NCBI GenBank assembly: GCA_035508495.1
Contig: DATJMX010000012.1
Coordinates: 1-64,000 of the forward strand
Length of the DNA stretch: 64,000 nucleotides
Direction: 5' to 3'
Source: Candidatus Binataceae bacterium
GTDB lineage: Bacteria > Desulfobacterota > Binatia > Binatales > Binataceae
The notes below the pieces were generated by a model. The model saw nothing but the letters and a program-made list of their open reading frames with translations, did not search any database and had not been told where the DNA came from. Made by a program: the position numbers and the translations under genes. Position 1 is the stretch's first letter, and the number at the start of each line of letters is the position of its first letter. Positions 8,516 through 17,994 of the stretch are shown in pieces.

Positions 8516-8554
8516 GTCCCTCTCCTTATTCTAGGTGGGATAAGGAGAGGGGAC
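8516..8554. repeat. palindromic element sharing the CCCTCTCCTTAT arm
   Basis: GTCCCTCTCCTTAT (8516-8529) is the inverted complement of ATAAGGAGAGGGGAC (8540-8554), apart from one extra G, around a 10-base loop. It directly follows the LLM gene stop and could fold as a 3' hairpin. Because its arm also occurs at 5537-5548 it looks like a dispersed repeat rather than a dedicated terminator; no T run follows. Confidence 0.5.
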
Positions 8555-8559
8555 AGAAA

Positions 8560-8855
8560 ATGAGCGCGCGCAAACCGTCTGACAGCGCAAAATAAATCAA
8601 AAAGGAATACGACTTCCGCCGCGCACGCCGCGGGCCTCTCTTGTTCCACCGACGCCGGGCAAGACTCGAATCACGATCCGGCTCGATAGCTCGGTTATCG
8701 AGCACTTTCAGAAGATCGTCGATCAGGCCGGCGGCGGCAACTGTCAGTCGCTGATCAACGGCGCACTGCGCGAATACATCCGAAGCGAACGCCTCGAGGA
8801 TGTCGTTCGCGAGACGATCCGCAAAGAGTTGCGCGCGTTGAAAAAGACCGCCTAG
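8560..8855 (+). pseudogene. BrnA/DUF4415-type antitoxin, degenerate (stop plus frameshift)
   Basis: Conceptual reading from ATG 8560 gives MSARKPSDSAK, then a TAA stop at 8593-8595, then IKKEYDFRRARRGPL in the same frame. The protein then continues only in another frame as LVPPTPGKTRITIRLD, followed by a ribbon-helix-helix-like tail ending ELRALKKTA (stop 8853-8855). Together these match the BrnA antitoxin layout (KEYDF...RGP...PPGKTRITIRLD). The frame change coincides with a CTCTCT run near 8636-8641, consistent with gain of two bases. No start codon exists for the second frame alone. No BrnT toxin partner lies next to it. A sequencing error could mimic one lesion but not easily both. Confidence 0.7.
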
Positions 8856-8882
8856 CTCAGTTCGATTTGGTTCCCAAAAAAG

Positions 8883-8911
8883 AAGCGAGCGGCGGGTGCC
8901 GCTCGCTTTTC
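8883..8911 (+). terminator. intrinsic terminator after the degenerate antitoxin gene
   Basis: AAGCGAGCGGC (8883-8893) pairs perfectly with GCCGCTCGCTT (8898-8908) around a four-base loop, followed by TT and a T-rich CGTTTTCG. It also lies at the 3' end of the convergent LLM gene and could act in both directions. Confidence 0.75.
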
Positions 8912-8934
8912 GTTTTCGTGATTCGATGCTCCGC

Positions 8935-10266
8935 CTACGCGAGGCCGATTTCTTTCAGCGGGCCTTTGTCTGATACCGGGACGCGTTTGGCGCCCGACTG
9001 GATCTTCGACTGGCCCGGATGACGCTCCAGCGCATCGACGAGGTCGATCTGGCTCGCGTGCTCCTTCAGCGCCGGCATCACTTCCTGCGCGATGAGCCGC
9101 ATGCTGGTCTGGCGATCCTCATTGCTCACGGGGCCTTGCACGCTGAACAGCACCACCGCTCCGGGGCGCAGCACGCTCATGATCGTCTTGAGCTTCTTGG
9201 TCACGTTCTGCGGATTGCCGATGACGAATTGCAGGTTTTCCTGGGCGCGCTTGTAGCCGGGCTCGAGCTTCCGGTGGATTTCCGCGATATCGATCTTCGT
9301 ATCTTTGGTTTCCTCGGTATGCTGGCGCATCTTGTCGCCGCTAACTCCTAGCCAACTTCCCTGCGGCTGCTTGGCAAGCCGGCGAATCGCGTCCTTCGAG
9401 TTGTATCCTGGCGGCAGCGTGTGCTCGACGCGGGCGAAGCTGTTCTGCCCGCCGCCGTAGAGGAATCCCTTGCCCAGTTCCTGCGCGCGCTCCTCGGTCT
9501 CGGCGCAGAACGTGGGGATTACATAGCCGAAATTTTCGGGCCCGGCCTGGTAGCCGTGTTGCTGCGCGATATCGGCGTAGTACTCCCACAAGTCGCAGGT
9601 CGGACCGAGCGAAGTGCCAAGGCCGAAGTACGGATAAGCGTGCTCAGCGCACCACTTCACTGTCTCAGGGCTGATTACGCCGGGTATCCACATCGGCGGA
9701 TGCGGCTTCTGATATGGCAGCGCCCAAGGATTCACGTGGCGATAGTGAAAATGCTTGCCCTCGTAGCGCCACGGCCCGGGCCTGGTCCATGCCTGCACGA
9801 TAAAATCGTGCGCCTCTTCGAAGTACTCGCGATTGTAAGCGGGATTGGCGTTGTTGAAGAACTGCTCGCTGCCCGCCCCGCGCACCCATCCGGTGATGAG
9901 GCGTCCGCGCGAGATCAGATCGATCTCGGCAAGCTCTTCAGCCATCCTGAGCGGATGCTTGATAACCGGCAGAGGATTTCCGATCAGCAGGATGCGCGGC
10001 TTCTTGGTCAGGCGCGCCAGGATTCCGGCCTCGACGTTCATTACGCTGCCCATGCAGAAGGGATTGCCGTGATGCTCATTGAGCGCGAGGATGTCGTAGC
10101 CGAGTTCCTCGCCGTAAAGATATTCGTCGATCCAGTAGTTGTAATCGTCGGCGGCCTTTTCGCGATCGAAGTAGCTATTCGAGACCGCGAAATGCGCGCC
10201 GTTTTTGAGGATGACTTCCTCGGGGACCCAGCGGACGGGGCGTTCGGTGAAATATCCAACTTTCAT
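8935..10266 (-). CDS. LLM-class flavin-dependent oxidoreductase
   Basis: 443 residues, longer than most F420-type LLM proteins and closer to bacterial-luciferase/alkane-monooxygenase-like members. It starts MKVGYFTERPVRWVP and holds the family segments LNEHHGNPFCMGSV, RILLIGNPLPVIKHPLRMAEELAEID and GRLITGWVRG. An AGAGGTG ribosome site precedes the ATG. The C-terminal 60 residues form an extra tail. The gene lies 24 bases downstream of an alpha/beta hydrolase gene on the same strand, so a two-gene operon is likely. An oxidation-then-hydrolysis role for the pair is inference. Confidence 0.88.
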   Translation of the reverse strand: MKVGYFTERPVRWVPEEVILKNGAHFAVSNSYFDREKAADDYNYWIDEYLYGEELGYDILALNEHHGNPFCMGSVMNVEAGILARLTKKPRILLIGNPLPVIKHPLRMAEELAEIDLISRGRLITGWVRGAGSEQFFNNANPAYNREYFEEAHDFIVQAWTRPGPWRYEGKHFHYRHVNPWALPYQKPHPPMWIPGVISPETVKWCAEHAYPYFGLGTSLGPTCDLWEYYADIAQQHGYQAGPENFGYVIPTFCAETEERAQELGKGFLYGGGQNSFARVEHTLPPGYNSKDAIRRLAKQPQGSWLGVSGDKMRQHTEETKDTKIDIAEIHRKLEPGYKRAQENLQFVIGNPQNVTKKLKTIMSVLRPGAVVLFSVQGPVSNEDRQTSMRLIAQEVMPALKEHASQIDLVDALERHPGQSKIQSGAKRVPVSDKGPLKEIGLA

Positions 10267-10290
10267 GACGGCCGCACCTCTTAAGATTTT

Positions 10291-11076
10291 TCAGGCGGAC
10301 AAAAAGGTCCGCACCACGCGCTCGAACTCGTTTGAATTTTCAATCTCCGGTCGATGTCCGGCTTTATCGATCAAGGCGACTTGCGGATTTCCGATCGCTT
10401 CCTTGTATGCGTCGATACATCCGCGCGGCACGACGCGGTCCGCCGTGCCCCACACGATGAGCGTCGGAGTCTTAATCCCGCGCAGGCGGTAGGGCAGACT
10501 CGGATCGTGCATGTAAGGTTCCCATCCGATGCGCGCGGTCTCGGCCCGCGCATCCTCGAAACCCTCAAAGACTTCGGGCGTCATCTCGCCGCCGTAGAGG
10601 CGCGAGAACTCCGGACTGTTGACCGGATCGGCGACAGTCGCCAGCAGATGCGTGCGAATCGTAATCGGAAAGATGTCCATGATCTCGCCCTGCCTGGGCT
10701 TGATACCCATCGGCGCGACCAGAACCATCTTTGAGAAGATCTTCGGGTCGGCCGCGGCCATCTCCGCCGCGATATATCCGCCTGCCGAAAATCCGATCAC
10801 GTCGATCGGGTCGAGCTTCATCTCACGCACCACTTGCGCGTAGAAGCCGGCCAGGTCGCGATAATCGCGCACCCAATCGATACGCGGTGACTTGCCGAAG
10901 CCTGGCTGCAGCGGAATCAGGAGAGTGTGTTCGTGGCCGAAGCTCTCGTTCCACGTCATCCAGCCGGGGTAGCCGAGTTCGTCATGGAAAATGAGCAGCG
11001 GCTTGCCCGTACCGCCCTTGACCATCGTCAGCGTTTGTCCGGCCGCCTTAAGATTTTCTTCTGTCGTTTTGATCAC
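10291..11076 (-). CDS. alpha/beta hydrolase
   Basis: About 261 residues from a GTG at 11076, chosen because GAGGAT lies 8-9 bases upstream; a TTG at 11091 would add five residues. The nucleophile elbow is GFSAGGY and the acid lies in VWGTADRVVP. The histidine is in DKAGHRPEIE, so the Ser-Asp-His triad is complete. The fold resembles meta-cleavage-product hydrolases and related C-C or ester hydrolases. It is the promoter-proximal gene of a probable operon with the LLM oxidoreductase. Confidence 0.87.
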   Translation of the reverse strand: MIKTTEENLKAAGQTLTMVKGGTGKPLLIFHDELGYPGWMTWNESFGHEHTLLIPLQPGFGKSPRIDWVRDYRDLAGFYAQVVREMKLDPIDVIGFSAGGYIAAEMAAADPKIFSKMVLVAPMGIKPRQGEIMDIFPITIRTHLLATVADPVNSPEFSRLYGGEMTPEVFEGFEDARAETARIGWEPYMHDPSLPYRLRGIKTPTLIVWGTADRVVPRGCIDAYKEAIGNPQVALIDKAGHRPEIENSNEFERVVRTFLSA

Positions 11077-11297
11077 TGCACTAATCCTCAACCGCGGTGG
11101 CTCGTCTCGCTTTAAAAATATTCCTTAGCACAGGATTGGAAATTCTGTACGACCTACCGATCGGTATGGTGAGGCCGATTGTTCATTTCTTACAGGCCTC
11201 TGCTTCGGCGGTTAGTCGCAACACGGATGGCAGGATGCTATACGGTTCGGTGACTTGCGGGGGCGAGGGACTCTGAAACGGTGCGGGAGCGGCGCGA

Positions 11298-14200
11298 TTG
11301 AGTCCGAATCTCAACGATGAACGCGCGCGCGAGGTGCTCGCGCGCGCGGTGGAAATCGGTCGTTCACGGCGCACACGCAAGATCGTCACGATCGTTCTCG
11401 CCGTCGTCGTTTTCCTCGGAATCGCAGCCTACTTCGCGGTGCCGCGCATTCTGCGCGGTGTCCTGAGCAAACAGGTCGCGACCGCGCTCCATCGCCCTGT
11501 CACCGTTGGCGACGTCAGCTTCAATCTCTACACGCTGCGGCTGAAGATCCACGACCTGCATATCGGCGAGCCGAGCGGCGACGGTAGCTTCGTAGATCTC
11601 GGCGGATTCAACATCAAGGTTTCCTGGAAGACGCTCTTTCACCTGGCTCCGGTCGTTTCCGATGTAACCGTCGAGCGGCCGCGGATTCACGTTGTCCGCA
11701 ACGCCGACGGCACCTTCAACTTCAGCGACCTCCTGCAGAAGCCCGCGAACGCTCCGCCGCCGAAACCCGAAAAGCCGGGTGCCCCGCTCAAGTTCGCGGT
11801 CTCGAATATCCGGCTTATCGACGGCGACGTGAGATTCGACGACAAGATGCTGAATCAGCAGCACGCCATCGAGAAGATCCAGATCGGCGTGCCGTTTATC
11901 GCGAATTTCACTTCCGACGTCGATGTCGTCGTGAAGCCTCTGCTCGAGATGCTGATCGACGGCAGCCCGGTGCTTATCACCGGTGAGACCAAGCCGTTCG
12001 GCGCGACGCGCGATTCAGTCGTCGATCTGAAACTCCATCGCCTCGATCTGCCGCGCTACGCCGCGTATATCCCGAAGAGCGTTCCTATCAAGCTCAACTC
12101 GGGCGCGCTCTCCTTCGATGTGTTAGTGCACTTTGTGCAGACCGAGGCAGCGCCAAGTATCCGCGCTAACGGTGCGATTGCGCTCGATCAGTTCGACCTG
12201 CGTGATGCGGCCAACGCTCCCGTGCTCGCGCTGAACCATGGCGAGATTCGGATGAGGGACGTCGAGCCGCTGTCGCGAATCGCCTATATCGAAGCGATCG
12301 TTATCGACGGACTCAAGTCGAATCTCGTGCGCAATCACGACGGCACGACGAATCTGTCAGCGCTGAGTTCACCCGCGGCCGCGCCTGGAGCACCCGCGCC
12401 CGCCGCCACACCCACGCTCTCGATGCCGACGCCGGCCGCGGTGCCGACGTTCGCGCCTTCGCTCGTTGCATCGGCGCCCTCCGCGCAGGCGTCGATTACC
12501 GCTGCGGCGCCGCCTCCGTCGGCGCAGTTCGACGCGGCTATCGACTCGTTCCAGATGACCGACAGCACCATGAACCTCACCGACCTGACCGGTGCAAAGC
12601 CCGCCGTGTTAGAGCTCGATGGAATTCATGTCGCGGCGAGCAATCTGCGCACGAGCGGACAGGCGCAGGGAAACTTTGACGTCGCCGCAATAATCAAAAG
12701 CGGCGGCGCGCTCGATCTCAAAGGCACAGTGAACCTGCCGTCGTCGCAGGCCGAGCTGAATCTCACCGCTGACAAGATTGATTTGCCGGGATTGCAGGAT
12801 TTCGCGCAGGCGGCGTTCGCGGGCACGATCGATTCGGGCAAGGTCACGGCGCATGCGGACGTGAAGGCGCTTTTTGCTCCTGGTAAATTCAATGTCAGCG
12901 TTGAGCCTGCAGATGCATCGCTCGATGATCTCGCGATCAGCGCGCCGCGCAGCAAAGAGAAACCGATTACCTGGAAGCACTTCGGCGTCACGCTGGGCCA
13001 GTTGGATCTCGCGTCGAAGCACGCGACGGTCAAGGAAGTTCAATCCGACGGCTTGCACGTTTACGCGATGCGCTCGTCCAATGGCACGCTCAGCCTGATG
13101 TCGCTGATGCGCAAGCCTGGGCCTCCGCCGCGTGAGACTCGCGAAGAGCGGCTCGAGCGTCTGCGCAAAGCTCGCGAGGAACGCTTCGCGCGTCTGCGCA
13201 AAGAGCGCGAAGAACGCGAGGCGGAACGAAGAGCGCGCCGCAATCGAAGGATCGCGAAGGCGGCGCCGCCGCCAGGCCCCGCGCAGCAGCCGTGGACTTA
13301 CGATGTCGAGTCGATCGCGTTCACCGACACCGACGTGCGCGCCTATGATCGCGGCGGCAACCGCCCGGTGCGCGTCGACCTCGGCCCCGTCACGCTTCAT
13401 GTGAAGGGCGTGAGCAGCGATTTCGCCAAGCCTTTCGATCTCGACCTCGAAGGCGCACTGAACAAAACCGGCACCTTCAAAGTGTCGGGAACGGCCGCGA
13501 TCGATCCGCTCAAAGCTGATCTGAAGATCTCAACCAAGCGGCTCCAGCTTCGCGAGGCGCAGGCCTACGTGAACACCAAGCTCAACGCGGAGATCACGAG
13601 CGCCGCGCTCACGATGGAAGGCGACGCGCATGTGTCGCGAAAGGGCAAGGACTTTCACGCGAGCTATCTCGGCGACGTGTCGCTGGTCGATCTCGCCGCG
13701 ATCGACAAGCTGACCGGCGACGACTTCTTGAAATGGGACGTGCTGCGCTTCGCGAAGATCGACGCCGACATCGGCGACGGTCCGCCCAAGGTCAGTATCG
13801 AAAAAATTTCGCTCGCGGATTTCTACGCCCGAATCATCCTGAACAGCACGGGCAAGATGAACCTCAACGACATCGTTGCCAAGCCCGAGCAGGCTCCTAC
13901 TTCATTGACGCGCGCCGAGGGTGAGCCGGGTGCGACAGCGCCGCAGCCGACGGCCGCGGCGACTCCCGCGCCAGCGCCGCCGGCTAGCGCAGCCGCGGCA
14001 CAATCGCAGCCGATTCCTGCCGACATCAAGGTCAACGAGACGGTTCTCGAGGACGGCAAGGTCGATTACACGGACGATTTCATTCAGCCGCATTATTCAG
14101 CGAATCTCAGCGATATCGCGGGCAAGGTTGGCACCATCGGCACCCAGGTCAACGAGCCCGCCGACGTTGATCTCCAGGGACACGTCAACGGCAGCGCGCC

Positions 14201-15191
14201 GCTAAATATCAGCGGCTCGATAAACCCCCTCGCGCCGATGGCATCGCTCGATATCAAGGCCAAGGCCGACGGAATCGAGCTGATGGGACTGTCGCCCTAC
14301 ACGACCAAGTACACGGGCTACCCGATCGAGAAAGGCACCCTGACGGTCGACGTTCACTACCTGTTAAATCAGGGCGAGCTCAAGGCCGACAATCATATCT
14401 TCATCGAGCAGCTCACTTTCGGTGACAAGGTTCAGAACTCGACTGCGATGAATCTGCCGATTCGTCTTGCGGTCTCGCTGCTCAAGAACTCCAAGGGCGA
14501 GATCGATCTCAACATCCCGATTTCGGGCTCACTGTCGGATCCGAAGTTCAGCCTCGGCAGTGTGATCCTGCATGCCTTCGTCAATCTGATCATGAAGGCC
14601 GTCACCTCGCCGTTCAGTCTGCTGGCCTCCGCGATCGGATCCGCCAACGGTCAAGATCTCTCGTACGTCGCGTTCAAGCCCGGGTACTCGACGCTCACTG
14701 CCGACAATAAGTCGCAGCTGGATGCGATCGCGAAGGCGCTCCAGGAGCGGGCGTCACTCAAGATGAGCATCTGCGGCCGCGTCGATCCCAGTCTCGATCG
14801 CGACGGACTTAAACACGCGAAGGTCGATGACGCGATCGAAGCCCAGCAGATCAAATACCTCGGCAATGACGCGAAGGATAAGAAGGTGTCGGAGGAGGAA
14901 TACGACAAGTTCGTCAAGCGCGCCTACTCCAAGGCGGATTTCAAGAAGCCGCGCGATGCGATCGGACTCGCGAAATCGCTGCCGACCGACGAAATGAAAA
15001 AGCTGATGGTCGAGAACACCAAGGTCGGCGACGATGATTTGAAGAAGCTCGCCGACGCGCGCGCCGACGCCGTGCGCAGTTATATCGGCAGCAAGATCGA
15101 TCCGGCGCGGCTCTTTCTCGTCACCCCCAAGCTCAACGCCGACGGTATCAAGGACGCGCCGACCACGCGCGCCGATCTCTCACTGCAATAG
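11298..15191 (+). CDS. giant DUF748/AsmA-like envelope protein
   Basis: 1297 residues from a TTG start with GGGAG eight bases upstream. A basic N-terminus precedes one membrane helix (about residues 27-50, IVTIVLAVVVFLGIAAYFAV), then a long beta-rich AsmA/DUF748-type region with repeated NXDGTFNFSDL-like motifs and the strand FNVSVEPADASL. Pro/Ala-rich linkers separate repeats, and an Arg/Glu-rich probable helix lies near residues 610-655. The C-terminus resembles an OmpA-like fold (VAFKPGYSTLTADNKSQLDAI). Related proteins span the periplasm and are implicated in envelope lipid transport or outer-membrane homeostasis. It stands alone on its strand. Confidence 0.85.
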   Translation: MSPNLNDERAREVLARAVEIGRSRRTRKIVTIVLAVVVFLGIAAYFAVPRILRGVLSKQVATALHRPVTVGDVSFNLYTLRLKIHDLHIGEPSGDGSFVDLGGFNIKVSWKTLFHLAPVVSDVTVERPRIHVVRNADGTFNFSDLLQKPANAPPPKPEKPGAPLKFAVSNIRLIDGDVRFDDKMLNQQHAIEKIQIGVPFIANFTSDVDVVVKPLLEMLIDGSPVLITGETKPFGATRDSVVDLKLHRLDLPRYAAYIPKSVPIKLNSGALSFDVLVHFVQTEAAPSIRANGAIALDQFDLRDAANAPVLALNHGEIRMRDVEPLSRIAYIEAIVIDGLKSNLVRNHDGTTNLSALSSPAAAPGAPAPAATPTLSMPTPAAVPTFAPSLVASAPSAQASITAAAPPPSAQFDAAIDSFQMTDSTMNLTDLTGAKPAVLELDGIHVAASNLRTSGQAQGNFDVAAIIKSGGALDLKGTVNLPSSQAELNLTADKIDLPGLQDFAQAAFAGTIDSGKVTAHADVKALFAPGKFNVSVEPADASLDDLAISAPRSKEKPITWKHFGVTLGQLDLASKHATVKEVQSDGLHVYAMRSSNGTLSLMSLMRKPGPPPRETREERLERLRKAREERFARLRKEREEREAERRARRNRRIAKAAPPPGPAQQPWTYDVESIAFTDTDVRAYDRGGNRPVRVDLGPVTLHVKGVSSDFAKPFDLDLEGALNKTGTFKVSGTAAIDPLKADLKISTKRLQLREAQAYVNTKLNAEITSAALTMEGDAHVSRKGKDFHASYLGDVSLVDLAAIDKLTGDDFLKWDVLRFAKIDADIGDGPPKVSIEKISLADFYARIILNSTGKMNLNDIVAKPEQAPTSLTRAEGEPGATAPQPTAAATPAPAPPASAAAAQSQPIPADIKVNETVLEDGKVDYTDDFIQPHYSANLSDIAGKVGTIGTQVNEPADVDLQGHVNGSAPLNISGSINPLAPMASLDIKAKADGIELMGLSPYTTKYTGYPIEKGTLTVDVHYLLNQGELKADNHIFIEQLTFGDKVQNSTAMNLPIRLAVSLLKNSKGEIDLNIPISGSLSDPKFSLGSVILHAFVNLIMKAVTSPFSLLASAIGSANGQDLSYVAFKPGYSTLTADNKSQLDAIAKALQERASLKMSICGRVDPSLDRDGLKHAKVDDAIEAQQIKYLGNDAKDKKVSEEEYDKFVKRAYSKADFKKPRDAIGLAKSLPTDEMKKLMVENTKVGDDDLKKLADARADAVRSYIGSKIDPARLFLVTPKLNADGIKDAPTTRADLSLQ

Positions 15192-15200
15192 CGCTTCCTT

Positions 15201-16613
15201 CTACCTGGTGCGGCGATGATGATCGGCGATCACGCTCGCGACGCATGCCGTCAGTTTCTTCGCCGTCGGGATATGCAGGAACTCGTTGGGGCCGTGTGCG
15301 TTCGCGTGCGGGCCGAGGACTCCCGTGATCAGGAACTGCGCCTCTGGAAAACGCTCGCCGAGCATGCTCATGAACGGAATCGTTCCACCTTCACCCATGA
15401 ATGCTGGAGGCTTGCCGAAGAATGAGTGCGACGCCGTCTCGAGCGCGCGATGCAGCCACGGCGCGAGCGGAGGCGCGTCCCATCCCTGCGCGCCCCAGTT
15501 CGGCTCGAACTTCACCGACGCGCCGTGCGGAGGATTTTCCTCGAGCATCGATTTGAGCTTCGGCAGCGCCTTTTTCGGATCGCAGGTCGGCGGCAGCCGC
15601 AGCGACAGTTTCACAGTCGTCGTTGGCCGCAGAACGTTGCCGGCGTTCTCCGCGGGTGGCAGGCCGTCGGCGCCGATCACAGCAAGGGCAGGGCGCCACG
15701 TGCGATTCAGCACCAGTTCCGTCAGATGCTCCGTCATCGGGCGCATCCGCGAGACAAAAGGAAACTTGCGATAGAGCTCCTCGCCGAGCACCGCCGCAGT
15801 TTCCGCTGCCTGCTGGCTGCGCTCCTCCGGGATCGCGGCATGGAACTCGTCGGCGCGGATCGCGCCGGTCTCTTCATCCTCGACCCGGCTTAACAACTGG
15901 CGAACGATTCGAAAACTATCAGGCACCACGCCGCCGGCGTCGCCGGAGTGCATTCCCTCGGTGAGCACATCGACCTTGAGCGTGCCGCCGACGAGTCCGC
16001 GCAGCGAAGTGGTGCACCATAGCTGCTCATAGTTGCCGCATCCAGAATCGAGCGCGATCACGAGGCTCGGCTGGCCGATTCGCGGCGCTAGATGATCGAT
16101 GTACGGCGGCAGATCGAAGCTGCCGCTCTCCTCGCACGCCTCGATCAGCACGACGCATCGCGCATGCGGAATCTGCTGCGCCTGGAGCGCGCCAATCGAC
16201 GCGAGACACGCGAATGTGGCGTAGCCGTCGTCGGCGGCGCCGCGCCCATACAGGCGATCGCCTTCGCGCACCGGAGTCCACGGACCGAGCCCGTCGCGCC
16301 ATCCCGCCATCTCGGGCTGCTTGTCCATGTGACCATAAAGAAGGATGCAATCGTTCGACGCGCCCGGGATATCCATGAAGATCACCGGCGTGCGATTTGC
16401 GAGCCGCACCACCTCGACCGTCATCCCTTTGATATTCTGGCTGCGCGCCCACGTCTCGAAGCGGGCGACGACGCGATTCATGTGCCCGTGGGATTCCCAT
16501 TGCGGATCAAAGGCGACCGACTTGTTTGGAATGCGGATATATTCGGTGAGCTCCGCGATAATCGAGCGGTCCCACAGGTCATTTGCGAAAGCGGCGATCG
16601 CCTTGGTGTCCAT
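15201..16613 (-). CDS. M20-family metallopeptidase (di-zinc exopeptidase)
   Basis: About 470 residues starting MDTKAIAAF. The M20 metal-binding set is visible: His in LLYGHMDKQPE, Asp in YGRGAADDGY, the Glu pair in EACEESGS, Asp in VIALDSGCG and a late His in NAHGPNEFLHI. A dimerisation/lid domain lies between (TLKVDVLTEGMHSGDAGGVV). Members include dipeptidases and carboxypeptidases acting in the cytoplasm. A TTG at 16649 could extend the protein by 12 residues and has an AGAGGA close by, so the start is not certain. It is convergent with the DUF748 gene. Confidence 0.9.
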   Translation of the reverse strand: MDTKAIAAFANDLWDRSIIAELTEYIRIPNKSVAFDPQWESHGHMNRVVARFETWARSQNIKGMTVEVVRLANRTPVIFMDIPGASNDCILLYGHMDKQPEMAGWRDGLGPWTPVREGDRLYGRGAADDGYATFACLASIGALQAQQIPHARCVVLIEACEESGSFDLPPYIDHLAPRIGQPSLVIALDSGCGNYEQLWCTTSLRGLVGGTLKVDVLTEGMHSGDAGGVVPDSFRIVRQLLSRVEDEETGAIRADEFHAAIPEERSQQAAETAAVLGEELYRKFPFVSRMRPMTEHLTELVLNRTWRPALAVIGADGLPPAENAGNVLRPTTTVKLSLRLPPTCDPKKALPKLKSMLEENPPHGASVKFEPNWGAQGWDAPPLAPWLHRALETASHSFFGKPPAFMGEGGTIPFMSMLGERFPEAQFLITGVLGPHANAHGPNEFLHIPTAKKLTACVASVIADHHRRTR

Positions 16614-16713
16614 AGTCGAGAGCCTACGCAGATACGGCGCGCCACGCAAAATCCTCTGCGCGACGGAACGCGATTGAGCTTGGCATCATCGCGGGATAGT
16701 TAGAGCGGCACTG

Positions 16714-17940
16714 ATGGCATCGCAAAGCAAATGGCTTCCCTCGAGCGCATCAGCCGACGGCTTGCGCCTGCTCACCTCGCGCGGACTGCGTGGATTCGCC
16801 GACGGCGCGGTGAGCGTGCTTCTGCCGAGCTATCTCACCGCGATCGGATTCGGCTCGGCGCAAATTGGCGCGATCGTCTTCAGCACCTTGCTCGGCTCCG
16901 CGGCGCTCACGCTTTGGGTCGGCCTTCTGAGTCATCGCCTGGGACGGCGGCACGTGCTGCTCGCGTCCGCCGCGTTGATGTTTCTGACCGGGCTCGGATT
17001 CGCATTAGTGACGAGCTTCTGGCTTCTGCTCGTCGTTGCTTTCGTGGGAACGCTGAATCCATCGGTGGGGGACGTCAGCCTGTTCCTGCCGATCGAGCAA
17101 TCGTCGCTCGCAGAAAGCGTCGTCAGGTCTGATCTCACTTCGATGTTCGCCGTTTACAATGTCGCCGGCGCCTTCGCTGGCGCTCTGGGAGCGCTCGCGA
17201 GCGGATTGCCTGTCGCGGCCGCACCCTCACTGGGATGGACCTCGGCCGGGGCGCAGCGCACAGGCTTTTTTGTTTACAGTGCAATCGCGATTGTAGCCGG
17301 CGTCGTGTATTGGCGTCTCTCGCCCGCCGTCGAGGGCGACAACGAGGCGGCCAAGGCGGCGCCGCTGGCCAAGTCGCGGCGCGTCGTTATTCAACTCTCA
17401 GCGCTTTTCAGTATCGATGCGTTCGGCGGCGGATTTGTAGTGCAATCACTCCTCGCACTGTGGCTGTTTCGCCGCTTCAACATGTCGGTTGCGACCGCAG
17501 GAACATTCTTCTTCGTAGCGGGTCTGCTCGGTTCTCTTTCGCAATTCGTTTCAGCGCGGCTCGCGGCGCGCTTCGGCCGAATCAACACGATGGTCTTCAC
17601 GCATCTGCCGGCGAGCCTCTTCCTGATTCTTGCCGCGATGATGCCGAATGCGAAACTCGCGATCGCATTTCTGCTGTTGCGCTCCGCCGTATCCTCGATG
17701 GACGTGCCTGCCCGCCAGTCGTACGTGATGGCGGTCGTGCCGCCCGAGGAGCGCGCCGCGGCGGCCAGCGTCACCAACGTACCGCGCAGTCTGGCGTCGG
17801 CGTTCGCGCCATTACCGTCGGGCCTGATGCTCGAATACTCGACCTTCGGATGGCCGCTGGTCTGCTGCGGCGCGCTCAAGGCGCTGTATGACATTTTGCT
17901 ATTGATTCAGTTCCGCGCTCATCGCGCGCCGGATGAGTAA
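16714..17940 (+). CDS. major facilitator superfamily (MFS) transporter
   Basis: 408 residues with about 12 predicted hydrophobic helices in two halves. The A-like motif between helices 2 and 3 reads LSHRLGRRHVLLASA, and the corresponding loop of the second half reads LAARFGRINTMVFTH. An ARQSYVMAVVPPEERAAAAS segment before helix 11 is typical of drug/metabolite-efflux MFS members. It acts at the inner membrane; the substrate is unknown. It is divergent from the M20 peptidase gene, sharing a 100-base promoter region. Confidence 0.9.
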   Translation: MASQSKWLPSSASADGLRLLTSRGLRGFADGAVSVLLPSYLTAIGFGSAQIGAIVFSTLLGSAALTLWVGLLSHRLGRRHVLLASAALMFLTGLGFALVTSFWLLLVVAFVGTLNPSVGDVSLFLPIEQSSLAESVVRSDLTSMFAVYNVAGAFAGALGALASGLPVAAAPSLGWTSAGAQRTGFFVYSAIAIVAGVVYWRLSPAVEGDNEAAKAAPLAKSRRVVIQLSALFSIDAFGGGFVVQSLLALWLFRRFNMSVATAGTFFFVAGLLGSLSQFVSARLAARFGRINTMVFTHLPASLFLILAAMMPNAKLAIAFLLLRSAVSSMDVPARQSYVMAVVPPEERAAAASVTNVPRSLASAFAPLPSGLMLEYSTFGWPLVCCGALKALYDILLLIQFRAHRAPDE

Positions 17941-17994
17941 TGCTCGATCACATATGGAGTCGCCCACACCTTGCGCGGCTGATACGCTTTCCCG

